Part shown: piece by piece, positions 50,884-63,483 of the stretch
Layout of the letters: every line of letters begins with the position of its first letter
How positions within the stretch are numbered: position 1 is the stretch's first letter
DNA from: Liolophura sinensis
Taxonomy: Eukaryota > Mollusca > Polyplacophora > Chitonida > Chitonidae
Reading direction: 5' to 3'
NCBI RefSeq assembly: GCF_032854445.1
Contig: NW_027018052.1
Location: forward strand, 37,160-101,159
DNA length: 64,000 nt
Translations under genes and position numbers: made by a program
The notes under the pieces: model-generated
The model's input: only the letters and a program-made list of their open reading frames with translations
Told to the model about the DNA's origin: nothing
Database searches by the model: none

Positions 50884-53800
50884 TTGGCTGTAGCCACAAT
50901 TGAATCATCAATTATGTCAAAATCACGTGCCCAGCAACGGCTCTTACTCCATGGAAACCAAGGAAATTTACAATTTTCAACACCTGAGATGCCTGGCCCA
51001 ATTGCGCATCTTTTGGCACCTTATTGATGTGGGTCAGTGTTCAATTGTACTTTTTACAGCAGACTGTATCAAGTACCTTGTGGGTTTTATATAAAAATGG
51101 TGTGGTTTTTTCTACATGTAGATAAAGACATTGAGTTTATCTTCGACTTAGAAGTAAGACATTTGCTGGGTGAGTTAAATGGGCTTGGCCCAAAGATTTG
51201 ACGTCTTCTGGGCTACCGAAGGGCACATAACTTATAATCAAAGTTGAATATAGTAATGACCAGTCGCGATGGTACATAGTACATGTAGCCGATTTCAATT
51301 AGCAAAAGGACCAGGCAAAAAATCCAAAAGTAAAAAAAAATGCTCCAATCGTGCTGGTAAAAGGCTAATCCGACGTATTTTGTGACGAGAAATCGAATGG
51401 TGCAAACCGCGTTGCTCTCCGACCAATACTTTTGGCTGTAGCCACAATTGAATCATCATTTATGTCAAAATCACGTGCCCAGCAACGGCTCTTACTCCAT
51501 GGAAACCAAGGAAATTTGCAATTTTTCAACCCCTGGAGATGCCTGACCCAATTGCGCATCTTTTGGCACCTTATTGATGTGGGTCAGTGTTCAATTGTAC
51601 TTTTTACAGCAGACTGTATCAAGTACCTTGTGTTTTTTATATAAAAATGGTGTGGTTTTTCTACATGTAGATAAAGACATTGAGTTTATCTTCGACTTAG
51701 AAGTAAGACATTTGCTGGGTGAGTTAAATGGGCTTGGCCCAAAGATTTGACATCTTCTGGGCTACCGAAGGGCACATAACTTATAATCAAAAGTTGAATA
51801 TAGTAATGACCAGTCGCGATTGTACATAGTACATGTAGCCGATTTCAATTAGCAAAAGGACCAGGCAAAAATCCAAAAGTGGAAAAAATGTTCCAATGCT
51901 GCTGGTAAGAGGCTAATCCGACGTATTTTGTGACGAGAAATCGAATGGTGCAAACCGCGTTGCTCTCCGACCAATACTTTTGGCTGTAGCCACAATTGAA
52001 TCATCATTTATGTCAAAATCACGTGCCCAGCAACGGCTCTTACTCCATGGAAACCAAGGAAATTTGCAATTTTTCAACAGCTGGAGATGCCTGACCCAAT
52101 TGCGCATCTTTTGGCACCTTATTGATGTGGGTCAGTGTTCAATTGTACTTTTTACAGCAGACTGTATCAAGTACCTTGTGGTTTTTATATAAAAATGGTG
52201 TGGTTTTTCTACATGTAGATAAAGAGATTAAGTTTATCTTCGACTTAGAAGTAAGACATTTGCTGGGTGAGTTAAATGGGCTTGGCCCAAAGATTTGACA
52301 TCTTCTGGGCTACCGAAGGGCACATAACTTATAATCAAAAGTTGAATATAGTAATGACCAGTCGCGATTGTACATAGTACATGTAGCCGATTTCAATTAG
52401 CAAAAGGACCAGGCAAAAATCCAAAAGTAGAAAAAATGTTCCAATGCTGCTGGTAAGAGGCTAATCTGACGTATTTTGTGACGAGAAATCGAATGGTGCA
52501 AACCGCGTTGCTCTCCGACCAATACTTTTGGCTGTAGCCACAATTGAATCATCATTTATGTCAAAATCACGTGCCCAGCAACGGCTCTTACTCCATGGAA
52601 ACCAAGGAAATTTGCAATTTTTCAACACCTGGAGATGCCTGACCCAATTGCGCATCTTTTGGCACCTTATTGATGTGGGTCAGTGTTCAATTGTACTTTT
52701 TACAGCAGACTGTATCAAGTACCTTGTGGTTTTTATATAAAAATGGTGTGGTTTTCCTACATGTAGATAAAGAGATTAAGTTTATCTTCGACATAGAAGT
52801 AAGACATTTGCTGGGTGAGTTAAATGGGCTTGGCCCAAAGATTTGACATCTTCTGGGCTACCGAAGGGCACATAACTTATAATCAAAAGTTGAATATAGT
52901 AATGACCAGTCGCGATGGTACATAGTACATGTAGCCGATTTCAATTAGCAAAAGGACCAGGCAAAAATCCAAAAGTAAAAAAAATGCTCCAATCGTGCTG
53001 GTAAGAGGCTAATCCGACGTATTTTGTGACGAGAAATCGAATGGTGCAAACCGCGTTGCTCTCCGACCAATACTTTTGGCTGTAGCCACAATTGAATCAT
53101 CATTTATGTCAAAATCACGTGCCCAGCAACGGCTCTTACTCCATGGAAACCAAGGAAATTTCCAATTTTTCAACAGCTGGAGATGCCTGACCCAATTGCG
53201 CATCTTTTGGCACCTTATTGATGTGGGTCAGTGTTCAATTGTACTTTTTACAGCAGACTGTATCAAGTACCTTGTGTTTTTTATATAAAAATGGTGTGGT
53301 TTTTCTACATGTAGATAAAGAGATTAAGTTTATCTTCGACTTAGAAGTAAGACATTTGCTGGGTGAGTTAAATGGGCTTGGCCCAAAGATTTGACGTCTT
53401 CTGGGCTACCGAAGGGCACATAACTTATAATCAAAAGTTGAATATAGTAATGACCAGTCGCGATGGTACATAGTACATGTAGCCGATTTCAATTAGCAAA
53501 AGGACCAGGCAAAAATCCAAAAGTAAAAAAATTGCTCCAATCGTGCTGGTAAGAGGCTAATCCGACGTATTTTGTGACGAGAAATCGAATGGTGCAAACC
53601 GCGTTGCTCTCCGACCAATACTTTTGGCTGTAGCCACAATTGAATCATCATTTCTGTCAAAATCACGTGCCCAGCAACGGCTCTTACTCCATGGAAACCA
53701 AGGAAATTTCCAATTTTTCAACACCTGGAGATGCCTGACCCAATTGCGCATCTTTTGGCACCTTATTGATGTGGGTCAGTGTTCAATTGTACTTTTTACA

Positions 53801-56800
53801 GCAGACTGTATCAAGTACCTTGTGTTTTTTATATAAAAATGGTGTGGTTTTTCTACATGTAGATAAAGACATTGAGTTTATCTTCGACTTAGAAGTAAGA
53901 CATTTGCTGGGTGAGTTAAATGGGCTGGGCCCAAAGATTTGACGTCTTCTGGGCTACCGAAGGGCACATAACTTATAATCAAAAGTTGAATATAGTAATG
54001 ACCAGTCGCGATGGTACATAGTACATGTAGCCGATTTCAATTAGCAAAAGGACCAGGCAAAAATCCAAAAGTGGAAAAAATGTTCCAATGCTGCTGGTAA
54101 GAGGCTAATCCGACGTATTTTGTGACGAGAAATCGAATGGTGCAAACCGCGTTGCTCTCCGACCAATACTTTTGGCTGTAGCCACAATTGAATCATCATT
54201 TATGTCAAAATCACGTGCCCAGCAACGGCTCTTACTCCATGGAAACCAAGGAAATTTGCAATTTTTCAACACCTGGAGATGCCTGACCCAATTGCGCATC
54301 TTTTGGCACCTTATTGATGTGGGTCAGTGTTCAATTGTACTTTTTACAGCAGACTGTATCAAGTACCTTGTGTTTTTTATATAAAAATGGTGTGGTTTTT
54401 CTACATGTAGATAAAGAGATTAAGTTTATCTTCGACTTAGAAGTAAGACATTTGCTGGGTGAGTTAAATGGGCTTGGCCCAAAGATTTGACATCTTCTGG
54501 GCTACCGAAGGGCACATAACTTATAATCAAAAGTTGAATATAGTAATGACCAGTCGCGATGGTACATAGTACATGTAGCCGATTTCAATTAGCAAAAGGA
54601 CCAGGCAAAAATCCAAAAGTAAAAAAAATGCTCCAATCGTGCTGGTAAAAGGCTAATCCGACGTATTTTGTGACGAGAAATCGAATGGTGCAAACCGCGT
54701 TGCTCTCCGACCAATACTTTTGGCTGTAGCCACAATTGAATCATCATTTATGTCAAAATCACGTGCCCAGCAACGGCTCTTACTCCATGGAAACCAAGGA
54801 AATTTCCAATTTTTCAACACCTGGAGATGCCTGACCCAATTGCGCATCTTTTGGCACCTTATTGATGTGGGTCAGTGTTCAATTGTACTTTTTACAGCAG
54901 ACTGTATCAAGTACCTTGTGTTTTTTATATAAAAATGGTGTGGTTTTTCTACATGTAGATAAAGACATTGAGTTTATCTTCGACTTAGAAGTAAGACATT
55001 TGCTGGGTGAGTTAAATGGGCTTGGCCCAAAGATTTGACATCTTCTGGGCTACCGAAGGGCACATAACTTATAATCAAAAGTTGAATATAGTAATGACCA
55101 GTCGCGATTGTACATAGTACATGTAGCCGATTTCAATTAGCAAAAGGACCTGGCAAAAATCCAAAAGTGGAAAAAATGTTCCAATGCTGCTGGTAAGAGG
55201 CTAATCCGACGTATTTTGTGACGAGAAATCGAATGGTGCAAACCGCGTTGCTCTCCGACCAATACTTTTGGCTGTAGCCACAATTGAATCATCATTTATG
55301 TCAAAATCACGTGCCCAGCAACGGCTCTTACTCCATGGAAACCAAGGAAATTTCCAATTTTTCAACACCTGGAGATGCCTGACCCCAATTGCGCATCTTT
55401 TGGCACCTTATTGATGTGGGTCAGTGTTCAATTGTACTTTTTACAGCAGACTGTATCAAGTACCTTGTGTTTTTTATATAAAAATGGTGTGGTTTTTCTA
55501 CATGTAGATAAAGACATTGAGTTCATCTTCGACTTAGAAGTAAGACATTTGCTGGGTGAGTTAAATGGGCTTGGCCCAAAGATTTGACATCTTCTGGGCT
55601 ACCGAAGGGCACATAACTTATAATCAAAAGTTGAATATAGTAATGACCAGTCGCGATTGTACATAGTACATGTAGCCGATTTCAATTAGCAAAAGGACCA
55701 GGCAAAAATCCAAAAGTGGAAAAAATGTTCCAATGCTGCTGGTAAGAGGCTAATCCGACGTATTTTGTGACGAGAAATCGAATGGTGCAAACCGCGTTGC
55801 TCTCCGACCAATACTTTTGGCTGTAGCCACAATTGAATCATCATTTATGTCAAAATCACGTGCCCAGCAACGGCTCTTACTCCATGGAAACCAAGGAAAT
55901 TTGCAATTTTTCACACCTGGAGATGCCTGACCCAATTGCGCATCTTTTGGCACCTTATTGATGTGGGTCAGTGTTCAATTGTACTTTTTACAGCAGACTG
56001 TATCAAGTACCTTGTGGTTTTTATATAAAAATGGTGTGGTTTTTCTACATGTAGATAAAGAGATTAAGTTTATCTTCGACTTAGAAGTAAGACATTTGCT
56101 GGGTGAGTTAAATGGGCTTGGCCCAAAGATTTGACATCTTCTGGGCTACCGAAGGGCACATAACTTATAATCAAAAGTTGAATATAGTAATGACCAGTCG
56201 CGATTGTACATAGTACATGTAGCCGATTTCAATTAGCAAAAGGACCAGGCAAAAATCCAAAAGTGGAAAAAATGTTCCAATGCTGCTGGTAAGAGGCTAA
56301 TCTGACGTATTTTGTGACGAGAAATCGAATGGTGCAAACCGCGTTGCTCTCCGACCAATACTTTTGGCTGTAGCCACAATTGAATCATCATTTATGTCAA
56401 AATCACGTGCCCAGCAACGGCTCTTACTCCATGGAAACCAAGGAAATTTCCAATTTTTCAACACCTGGAGATGCCTGACCCAATTGCGCATCTTTTGGCA
56501 CCTTATTGATGTGGGTCAGTGTTCAATTGTACTTTTTACAGCAGACTGTATCAAGTACCTTGTGGTTTTTATATAAAAATGGTGTGGTTTTTCTACATGT
56601 AGATAAAGACATTGAGTTTATCTTCGACTTAGAAGTAAGACATTTGCTGGGTGAGTTAAATGGGCTTGGCCAAAGATTTGACATCTTCTGGGCTACCGAA
56701 GGGCACATAACTTATAATCAAAAGTTGAATATAGTAATGACCAGTCGCGATTGTACATAGTACATGTAGCCGATTTCAATTAGCAAAAGGACCAGGCAAA

Positions 56801-56910
56801 AATCCAAAAGTGGAAAAAATGTTCCAATGCTGCTGGTAAGAGGCTAATCCGACGTATTTTGTGACGAGAAATCGAATGGTGCAAACCGCGTTGCTCTCCG
56901 ACCAATACTT
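50884..56910 (+). repeat. Satellite units 93-103
   Basis: Units start at 50884, 51432, 51980, 52528, 53076, 53624, 54172, 54720, 55268, 55817 and 56364. Unit 93 is the only clear A28/G115 unit right of 32 kb and, like the one at 24018, follows a G202/GATTAAG/A363 unit. Unit 94 reads CAACCCCTGG. Unit 96 carries GTTTTCC and GACATAG. Unit 101 has an extra C (GACCCCAATT), unit 102 loses an A (TTTCACACC), and unit 103 has GGCCAAAG. Confidence 0.9.
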
Positions 56911-59900
56911 TTGGCTGTAGCCACAATTGAATCATCATTTATGTCAAAATCACGTGCCCAGCAAACGGCTCTTACTCCATGGAAACCAAGGAAATTTGCA
57001 ATTTTTCAACAGCTGGAGATGCCTGACCCAATTGCGCATCTTTTGGCACCTTATTGATGTGGGTCAGTGTTCAATTGTACTTTTTACAGCAGGACTGTAT
57101 CAAGTACCTTGTGGTTTTTATATAAAAATGGTGTGGTTTTTCTACATGTAGATAAAGACATTGAGTTTATCTTCGACTTAGAAGTAAGACATTTGCTGGG
57201 TGAGTTAAATGGGCTTGGCCAAAGATTTGACATCTTCTGGGCTACCGAAGGGCACATAACTTATAATCAAAAGTTGAATATAGTAATGACCAGTCGCGAT
57301 TGTACATAGTACATGTAGCCGATTTCAATGAGCAAAAGGACCAGGCAAAAATCCAAAAGTGGAAAAAATGTTCCAATGCTGCTGGTAAGAGGCTAATCTG
57401 ACGTATTTTGTGACGAGAAGTCGAATGGTGCAAACCGCGTTACTCTCCGACCAATACTTTTGGCTGTAGCCACAATTGAATCATCATTTATGTCAAAAAT
57501 CACGTGCCCAGCAACGGCTCTTACTCCATGGAAACCAAGGAAATTTCCAATTTTTCAACACCTGGAGATGCCTGACCCAATTGCGCATCTTTTGGCACCT
57601 TATTGATGTGGGTCAGTGTTCAATTGTACTTTTTACAGCAGACTGTATCAAGTACCTTGTGGTTTTCATATAAAAATGGTGTGGTTTTTCTACATGTAGA
57701 TAAAGAGATTAAGTTTTATCTTCGACTTAGAAGTAAGACATTTGCTGGGTGAGTTAAATGGGCTTGGCCCAAAGATTTGACATCTTCTGGGCTACCGAAG
57801 GGCACATAACTTATAATCAAAAGTTGAATATAGTAATGACCAGTCGCGATTGTACATAGTACATGTAGCCGATTTCAATTAGCAAAAGGACCAGGCAAAA
57901 ATCCAAAAGTGGAAAAAATGTTCCAATGCTGCTGGTAAGAGGCTAATCTGACGTATTTTGTGACGAGAAATCGAATGGTGCAAACCGCGTTACTCTCCGA
58001 CCAATACTTTTGGCTGTAGCCACAATTGAATCATCATTTATGTCAAAATCACGTGCCCAGCAACGGCTCTTACTCCATGGAAACCAAGGAAATTTCCAAT
58101 TTTTCAACACCTGGAGATGCTGACCCAATTGCGCATCTTTTGGCACCTTATTGATGTGGGTCAGTGTTCAATTGTACTTTTTACAGCAGACTGTATCAAG
58201 TACCTTGTGGTTTTTATATAAAAATGGTGTGGTTTTTCTACATGTAGATAAAGAGATTAAGTTTATCTTCGACATAGAAGTAAGACATTTGCTGGGTGAG
58301 TTAAATGGGCTTGGCCCAAAGATTTGACATCTTCTGGGCTACCGAAGGGCACATAACTTATAATCAAAAGTTGAATATAGTAATGACCAGTCGCGATGGT
58401 ACATAGTACATGTAGCCGATTTCAATTAGCAAAAGGACCAGGCAAAAATCCAAAAGTAAAAAAATGCTCCAATCGTGCTGGTAAGAGGCTAATCCGACGT
58501 ATTTTGTGACGAGAAATCGAATGGTGCAAACCGCGTTGCTCTCCGACCAATACTTTTGGCTGTAGCCACAATTGAATCATCATTTATGTCAAAATCACGT
58601 GCCCAGCAACGGCTCTTACTCCATGGAAACCAAGGAAATTTGCAATTTTTCAACAGCTGGAGATGCCTGACCCAATTGCGCATCTTTTGGCACCTTATTG
58701 ATGTGGGTCAGTGTTCAATTGTACTTTTTACAGCAGACTGTATCAAGTACCTTGTGTTTTTTATATAAAAATGGTGTGGTTTTTCTACATGTAGATAAAG
58801 ACATTGAGTTTATCTTCGACTTAGAAGTAAGACATTTGCTGGGTGAGTTAAATGGGCTTGGCCCAAAGATTTGACGTCTTCTGGGCTACCGAAGGGCACA
58901 TAACTTATAATCAAAAGTTGAATATAGTAATGACCAGTCGCGATTGTACATAGTACATGTAGCCGATTTCAATGAGCAAAAGGACCAGGCAAAATCCAAA
59001 GTGAAAAAATGTTCCAATGCTGCTGGTAAGAGGCTAATCCGACGTATTTTGTGACGAGAAATCGAATGGTGCAAACCGCGTTGCTCTCCGACCAATACTT
59101 TTGGCTGTAGCCACAATTGAATCATCATTTATGTCAAAATCACGTGCCAGCAACGGCTCTTACTCCATGGAAACCAAGGAAATTTGCAATTTTTCAACAC
59201 CTGGAGATGCCTGACCCAATTGCGCATCTTTTGGCACCTTATTGATGTGGGTCAGTGTTCAATTGTACTTTTTACAGCAGACTGTATCAAGTACCTTGTG
59301 GTTTTTATATAAAAATGGTGTGGTTTTTCTACATGTAGATAAAGAGATTAAGTTTATCTTCGACTTAGAAGTAAGACATTTGCTGGGTGAGTTAAATGGG
59401 CTTGGCCCAAAGATTTGACATCTTCTGGGCTACCGAAGGGCACATAACTTATAATCAAAAGTTGAATATAGTAATGACCAGTCGCGATTGTACATAGTAC
59501 ATGTAGCCGATTTCAATTAGCAAAAGGACCAGGCAAAAATCCAAAAGTGGAAAAAATGTTCCAATGCTGCTGGTAAGAGGCTAATCTGACGTATTTTGTG
59601 ACGAGAAATCGAATAGTGCAAACCGCGTTGCTCTCCGACCAATACTTTTGGCTGTAGCCACAATTGAATCATCATTTATGTCAAAATCACGTGCCCAGCA
59701 ACGGCTCTTACTCCATGGAAACCAAGGAAATTTCCAATTTTTCAACACCTGGAGATGCCTGACCCAATTGCGCATCTTTTGGCACCTTATTGATGTGGGT
59801 CAGTGTTCAATTGTACTTTTTACAGCAGACTGTATCAAGTACCTTGTGGTTTTTATATAAAAATGGTGTGGTTTTTCTACATGTAGATAAAGAGATTAAG

Positions 59901-61291
59901 TTTATATTCGACTTAGAAGTAAGACATTTGCTGGGTGAGTTAAATGGGCTTGGCCCAAAGATTTGACATCTTCTGGGCTACCGAAGGGCACATAACTTAT
60001 AATCAAAAGTTGAATATAGTAATGACCAGTCGCGATGGTACATAGTACATGTAGCCGATTTCAATTAGCAAAAGGACCAGGCAAAAAATCCAAAAGTAAA
60101 AAAAATGCTCCAATCGTGCTGGTAAGAGGCTAATCCGACGTATTTTGTGACGAGAAATCGAATGGTGCAAACCGCGTTGCTCTCCGACCAATACTTTTGG
60201 CTGTAGCCACAATTGAATCATCATTTATGTCAAAATCACGTGCCCAGCAACGGCTCTTACTCCATGGAAACCAAGGAAATTTGCAATTTTTCAACAGCTG
60301 GAGATGCCTGACCCAATTGCGCATCTTTTGGCACCTTATTGATGTGGGTCAGTGTTCAATTGTACTTTTTACAGCAGACTGTATCAAGTACCTTGTGGTT
60401 TTTATATAAAAATGGTGTGGTTTTTCTACATGTAGATAAAGACATTGAGTTTATCTTCGACATAGAAGTAAGACATTGCTGGGTGAGTTAAATGGGCTTG
60501 GCCCAAAGATTTGACATCTTCTGGCTACCGAAGGGCACATAACTTATAATCAAAAGTTGAATATAGTAATGACCAGTCGCGATGGTACATAGTACATGTA
60601 GCCGATTTCAATTAGCAAAAGGACCAGGCAAAAATCCAAAAGTAAAAAAAATGCTCCAATCGTGCTGGTAAGAGGCTAATCCGACGTATTTTGTGACGAG
60701 AAATCGAATGGTGCAAACCGCGTTGCTCTCCGACCAATACTTTTGGCTGTAGCCACAATTGAATCATCATTTATGTCAAAATCACGTGCCCAGCAACGGC
60801 TCTTACTCCATGGAAACCAAGGAAATTTCCAATTTTTCAACAGCTGGAGATGCCTGACCCAATTGCGCATCTTTTGGCACCTTATTGATGTGGGTCAGTG
60901 TTCAATTGTACTTTTTACAGCAGACTGTATCAAGTACCTTGTGTTTTTTATATAAAAATGGTGTGGTTTTTCTACATGTAGATAAAGACATTGAGTTTAT
61001 CTTCGACTTAGAAGTAAGACATTTGCTGGGTGAGTTAAATGGGCTTGGCCCAAAGATTTGACGTCTTCTGGGCTACCGAAGGGCACATAACTTATAATCA
61101 AAAGTTGAATATAGTAATGACCAGTCGCGATTGTACATAGTACATGTAGCCGATTTCAATGAGCAAAAAGGACCAGGCAAAAATCCAAAAGTGGAAAAAA
61201 TGTTCCAATGCTGCTGGTAAGAGGCTAATCCGACGTATTTTGTGACGAGAAATCGAATGGTGCAAACCGCGTTGCTCTCCGACCAATACTT
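56911..61291 (+). repeat. Satellite units 104-111, left copy of eight-unit duplication
   Basis: Units start at 56911, 57460, 58010, 58556, 59101, 59648, 60197 and 60743. Private markers GAGAAGTCGAATGG (57415), GCGTTACTCTCC (57437 and 57987) and TTTTCATATA (57662) recur about 4380 bp downstream. GACATAG marks units 106 and 110, four units apart. Unit 104 shares GGCCAAAG with unit 103. Unit 107 is only 545 bp through three separate losses near 58991-59003. Confidence 0.85.
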
Positions 61292-63483
61292 TTGGCTGTA
61301 GCCACAATTGAATCATCATTTATGTCAAAATCACGTGCCCAGCAACGGCTCTTACTCCATGGAAACCAAGGAAATTTGCAATTTTTCAACAGCTGGAGAT
61401 GCCTGACCCAATTGCGCATCTTTTGGCACCTTATTGATGTGGGTCAGTGTTCAATTGTACTTTTTACAGCAGACTGTATCAAGTACCTTGTGGTTTTTAT
61501 ATAAAAATGGTGTGGTTTTTCTACATGTAGATAAAGACATTGAGTTTATCTTCGACTTAGAAGTAAGACATTTGCTGGGTGAGTTAAATGGGCTTGGCCC
61601 AAAGATTTGACATCTTCTGGGCTACCGAAGGGCACATAACTTATAATCAAAAGTTGAATATAGTAATGACCAGTCGCGATTGTACATAGTACATGTAGCC
61701 GATTTCAATGAGCAAAAGGACCAGGCAAAAATCCAAAAGTGGAAAAAATGTTCCAATGCTGCTGGTAAGAGGCTAATCTGACGTATTTTGTGACGAGAAG
61801 TCGAATGGTGCAAACCGCGTACTCTCCGACCAATACTTTTGGCTGTAGCCACAATTGAATCATCATTTATGTCAAAATCACGTGCCCAGCAACGGCTCTT
61901 ACTCCATGGAAACCAAGGAAATTTCCAATTTTTCAACACCTGGAGATGCCTGACCCAATTGCGCATCTTTTGGCACCTTATTGATGTGGGTCAGTGTTCA
62001 ATTGTACTTTTTACAGCAGACTGTATCAAGTACCTTGTGGTTTTCATATAAAAATGGTGTGGTTTTTTCTACATGTAGATAAAGAGATTAAGTTTATCTT
62101 CGACTTAGAAGTAAGACATTTGCTGGGTGAGTTAAATGGGCTTGGCCCAAAGATTTGACATCTTCTGGGCTACCGAAGGGCACATAACTTATAATCAAAG
62201 TTGAATATAGTAATGACCAGTCGCGATTGTACATAGTACATGTAGCCGATTTCAATTAGCAAAAGGACCAGGCAAAAATCCAAAAGTGGAAAAAAATGTT
62301 CCAATGCTGCTGGTAAGAGCTAATCTGACGTATTTTGTGACGAGAAATCGAATGGTGCAAACCGCGTTACTCTCCGACCAATACTTTTGGCTGTAGCCAC
62401 AATTGAATCATCATTTATGTCAAAATCACGTGCCCAGCAACGGCTCTTACTCCATGGAAACCAAGGAAATTTCCAATTTTTCAACACCTGGAGATGCCTG
62501 ACCCAATTGCGCATCTTTTGGCACCTTATTGATGTGGGTCAGTGTTCAATTGTACTTTTTACAGCAGACTGTATCAAGTACCTTGTGGTTTTTATATAAA
62601 AAATGGTGTGGTTTTTCTACATGTAGATAAAGAGATTAAGTTTATCTTCGACATAGAAGTAAGACATTTGCTGGGTGAGTTAAATGGGCTTGGCCCAAAG
62701 ATTTGACATCTTCTGGGCTACCGAAGGGCACATAACTTATAATCAAAAAGTTGAATATAGTAATGACCAGTCGCGATGGTACATAGTACATGTAGCCGAT
62801 TTCAATTAGCAAAAGGACCAGGCAAAAATCCAAAAGTAAAAAAAATGCTCCAATCGTGCTGGTAAGAGGCTAATCCGACGTATTTTGTGACGAGAAATCG
62901 AATGGTGCAAACCGCGTTGCTCTCCGACCATACTTTTGGCTGTAGCCACAATTGAATCATCATTTATGTCAAAATCACGTGCCCAGCAACGGCTCTTACT
63001 CCATGGAAACCAAGGAAATTTGCAATTTTTCAACAGCTGGAGATGCCTGACCCAATTGCGCATCTTTTGGCACCTTATTGATGTGGGTCAGTGTTCAATT
63101 GTACTTTTTACAGCAGACTGTATCAAGTACCTTGTGTTTTTTATATAAAAATGGTGTGGTTTTTCTACATGTAGATAAAGACATTGAGTTTATCTTCGAC
63201 TTAGAAGTAAGACATTTGCTGGGTGAGTTAAATGGGCTTGGCCCAAAGATTTGACGTCTTCTGGGCTACCGAAGGGCACATAACTTATAATCAAAAGTTG
63301 AATATAGTAATGACCAGTCGCGATTGTACATAGTACATGTAGCCGATTTCAATGAGCAAAAGGACCAGGCAAAAATCCAAAAGTGGAAAAAATGTTCCAA
63401 TGCTGCTGGTAAGAGGCTAATCCGACGTATTTTGTGACGAGAAATCGAATGGTGCAAACCGCGTTGCTCTCCGACCAATACTT
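61292..63483 (+). repeat. Satellite units 112-115, right copy of eight-unit duplication
   Basis: Units start at 61292, 61839, 62387 and 62936. GAGAAGTCGAATGG (61795), TTTTCATATA (62039) and GCGTTACTCTCC (62366) match the units at 56911-58555. The copy before unit 113 has lost a T (GCGTACTCTCC), so the duplicates have diverged or differ in consensus error. The duplication runs on into the partial unit at the window end. Confidence 0.85.

Noticed and set aside
61622-61966. 114-codon - strand frame, the longest in the window
   Set aside because: A one-base loss near 61819 joins two ordinary satellite frames. It is a frameshift product, not a gene.
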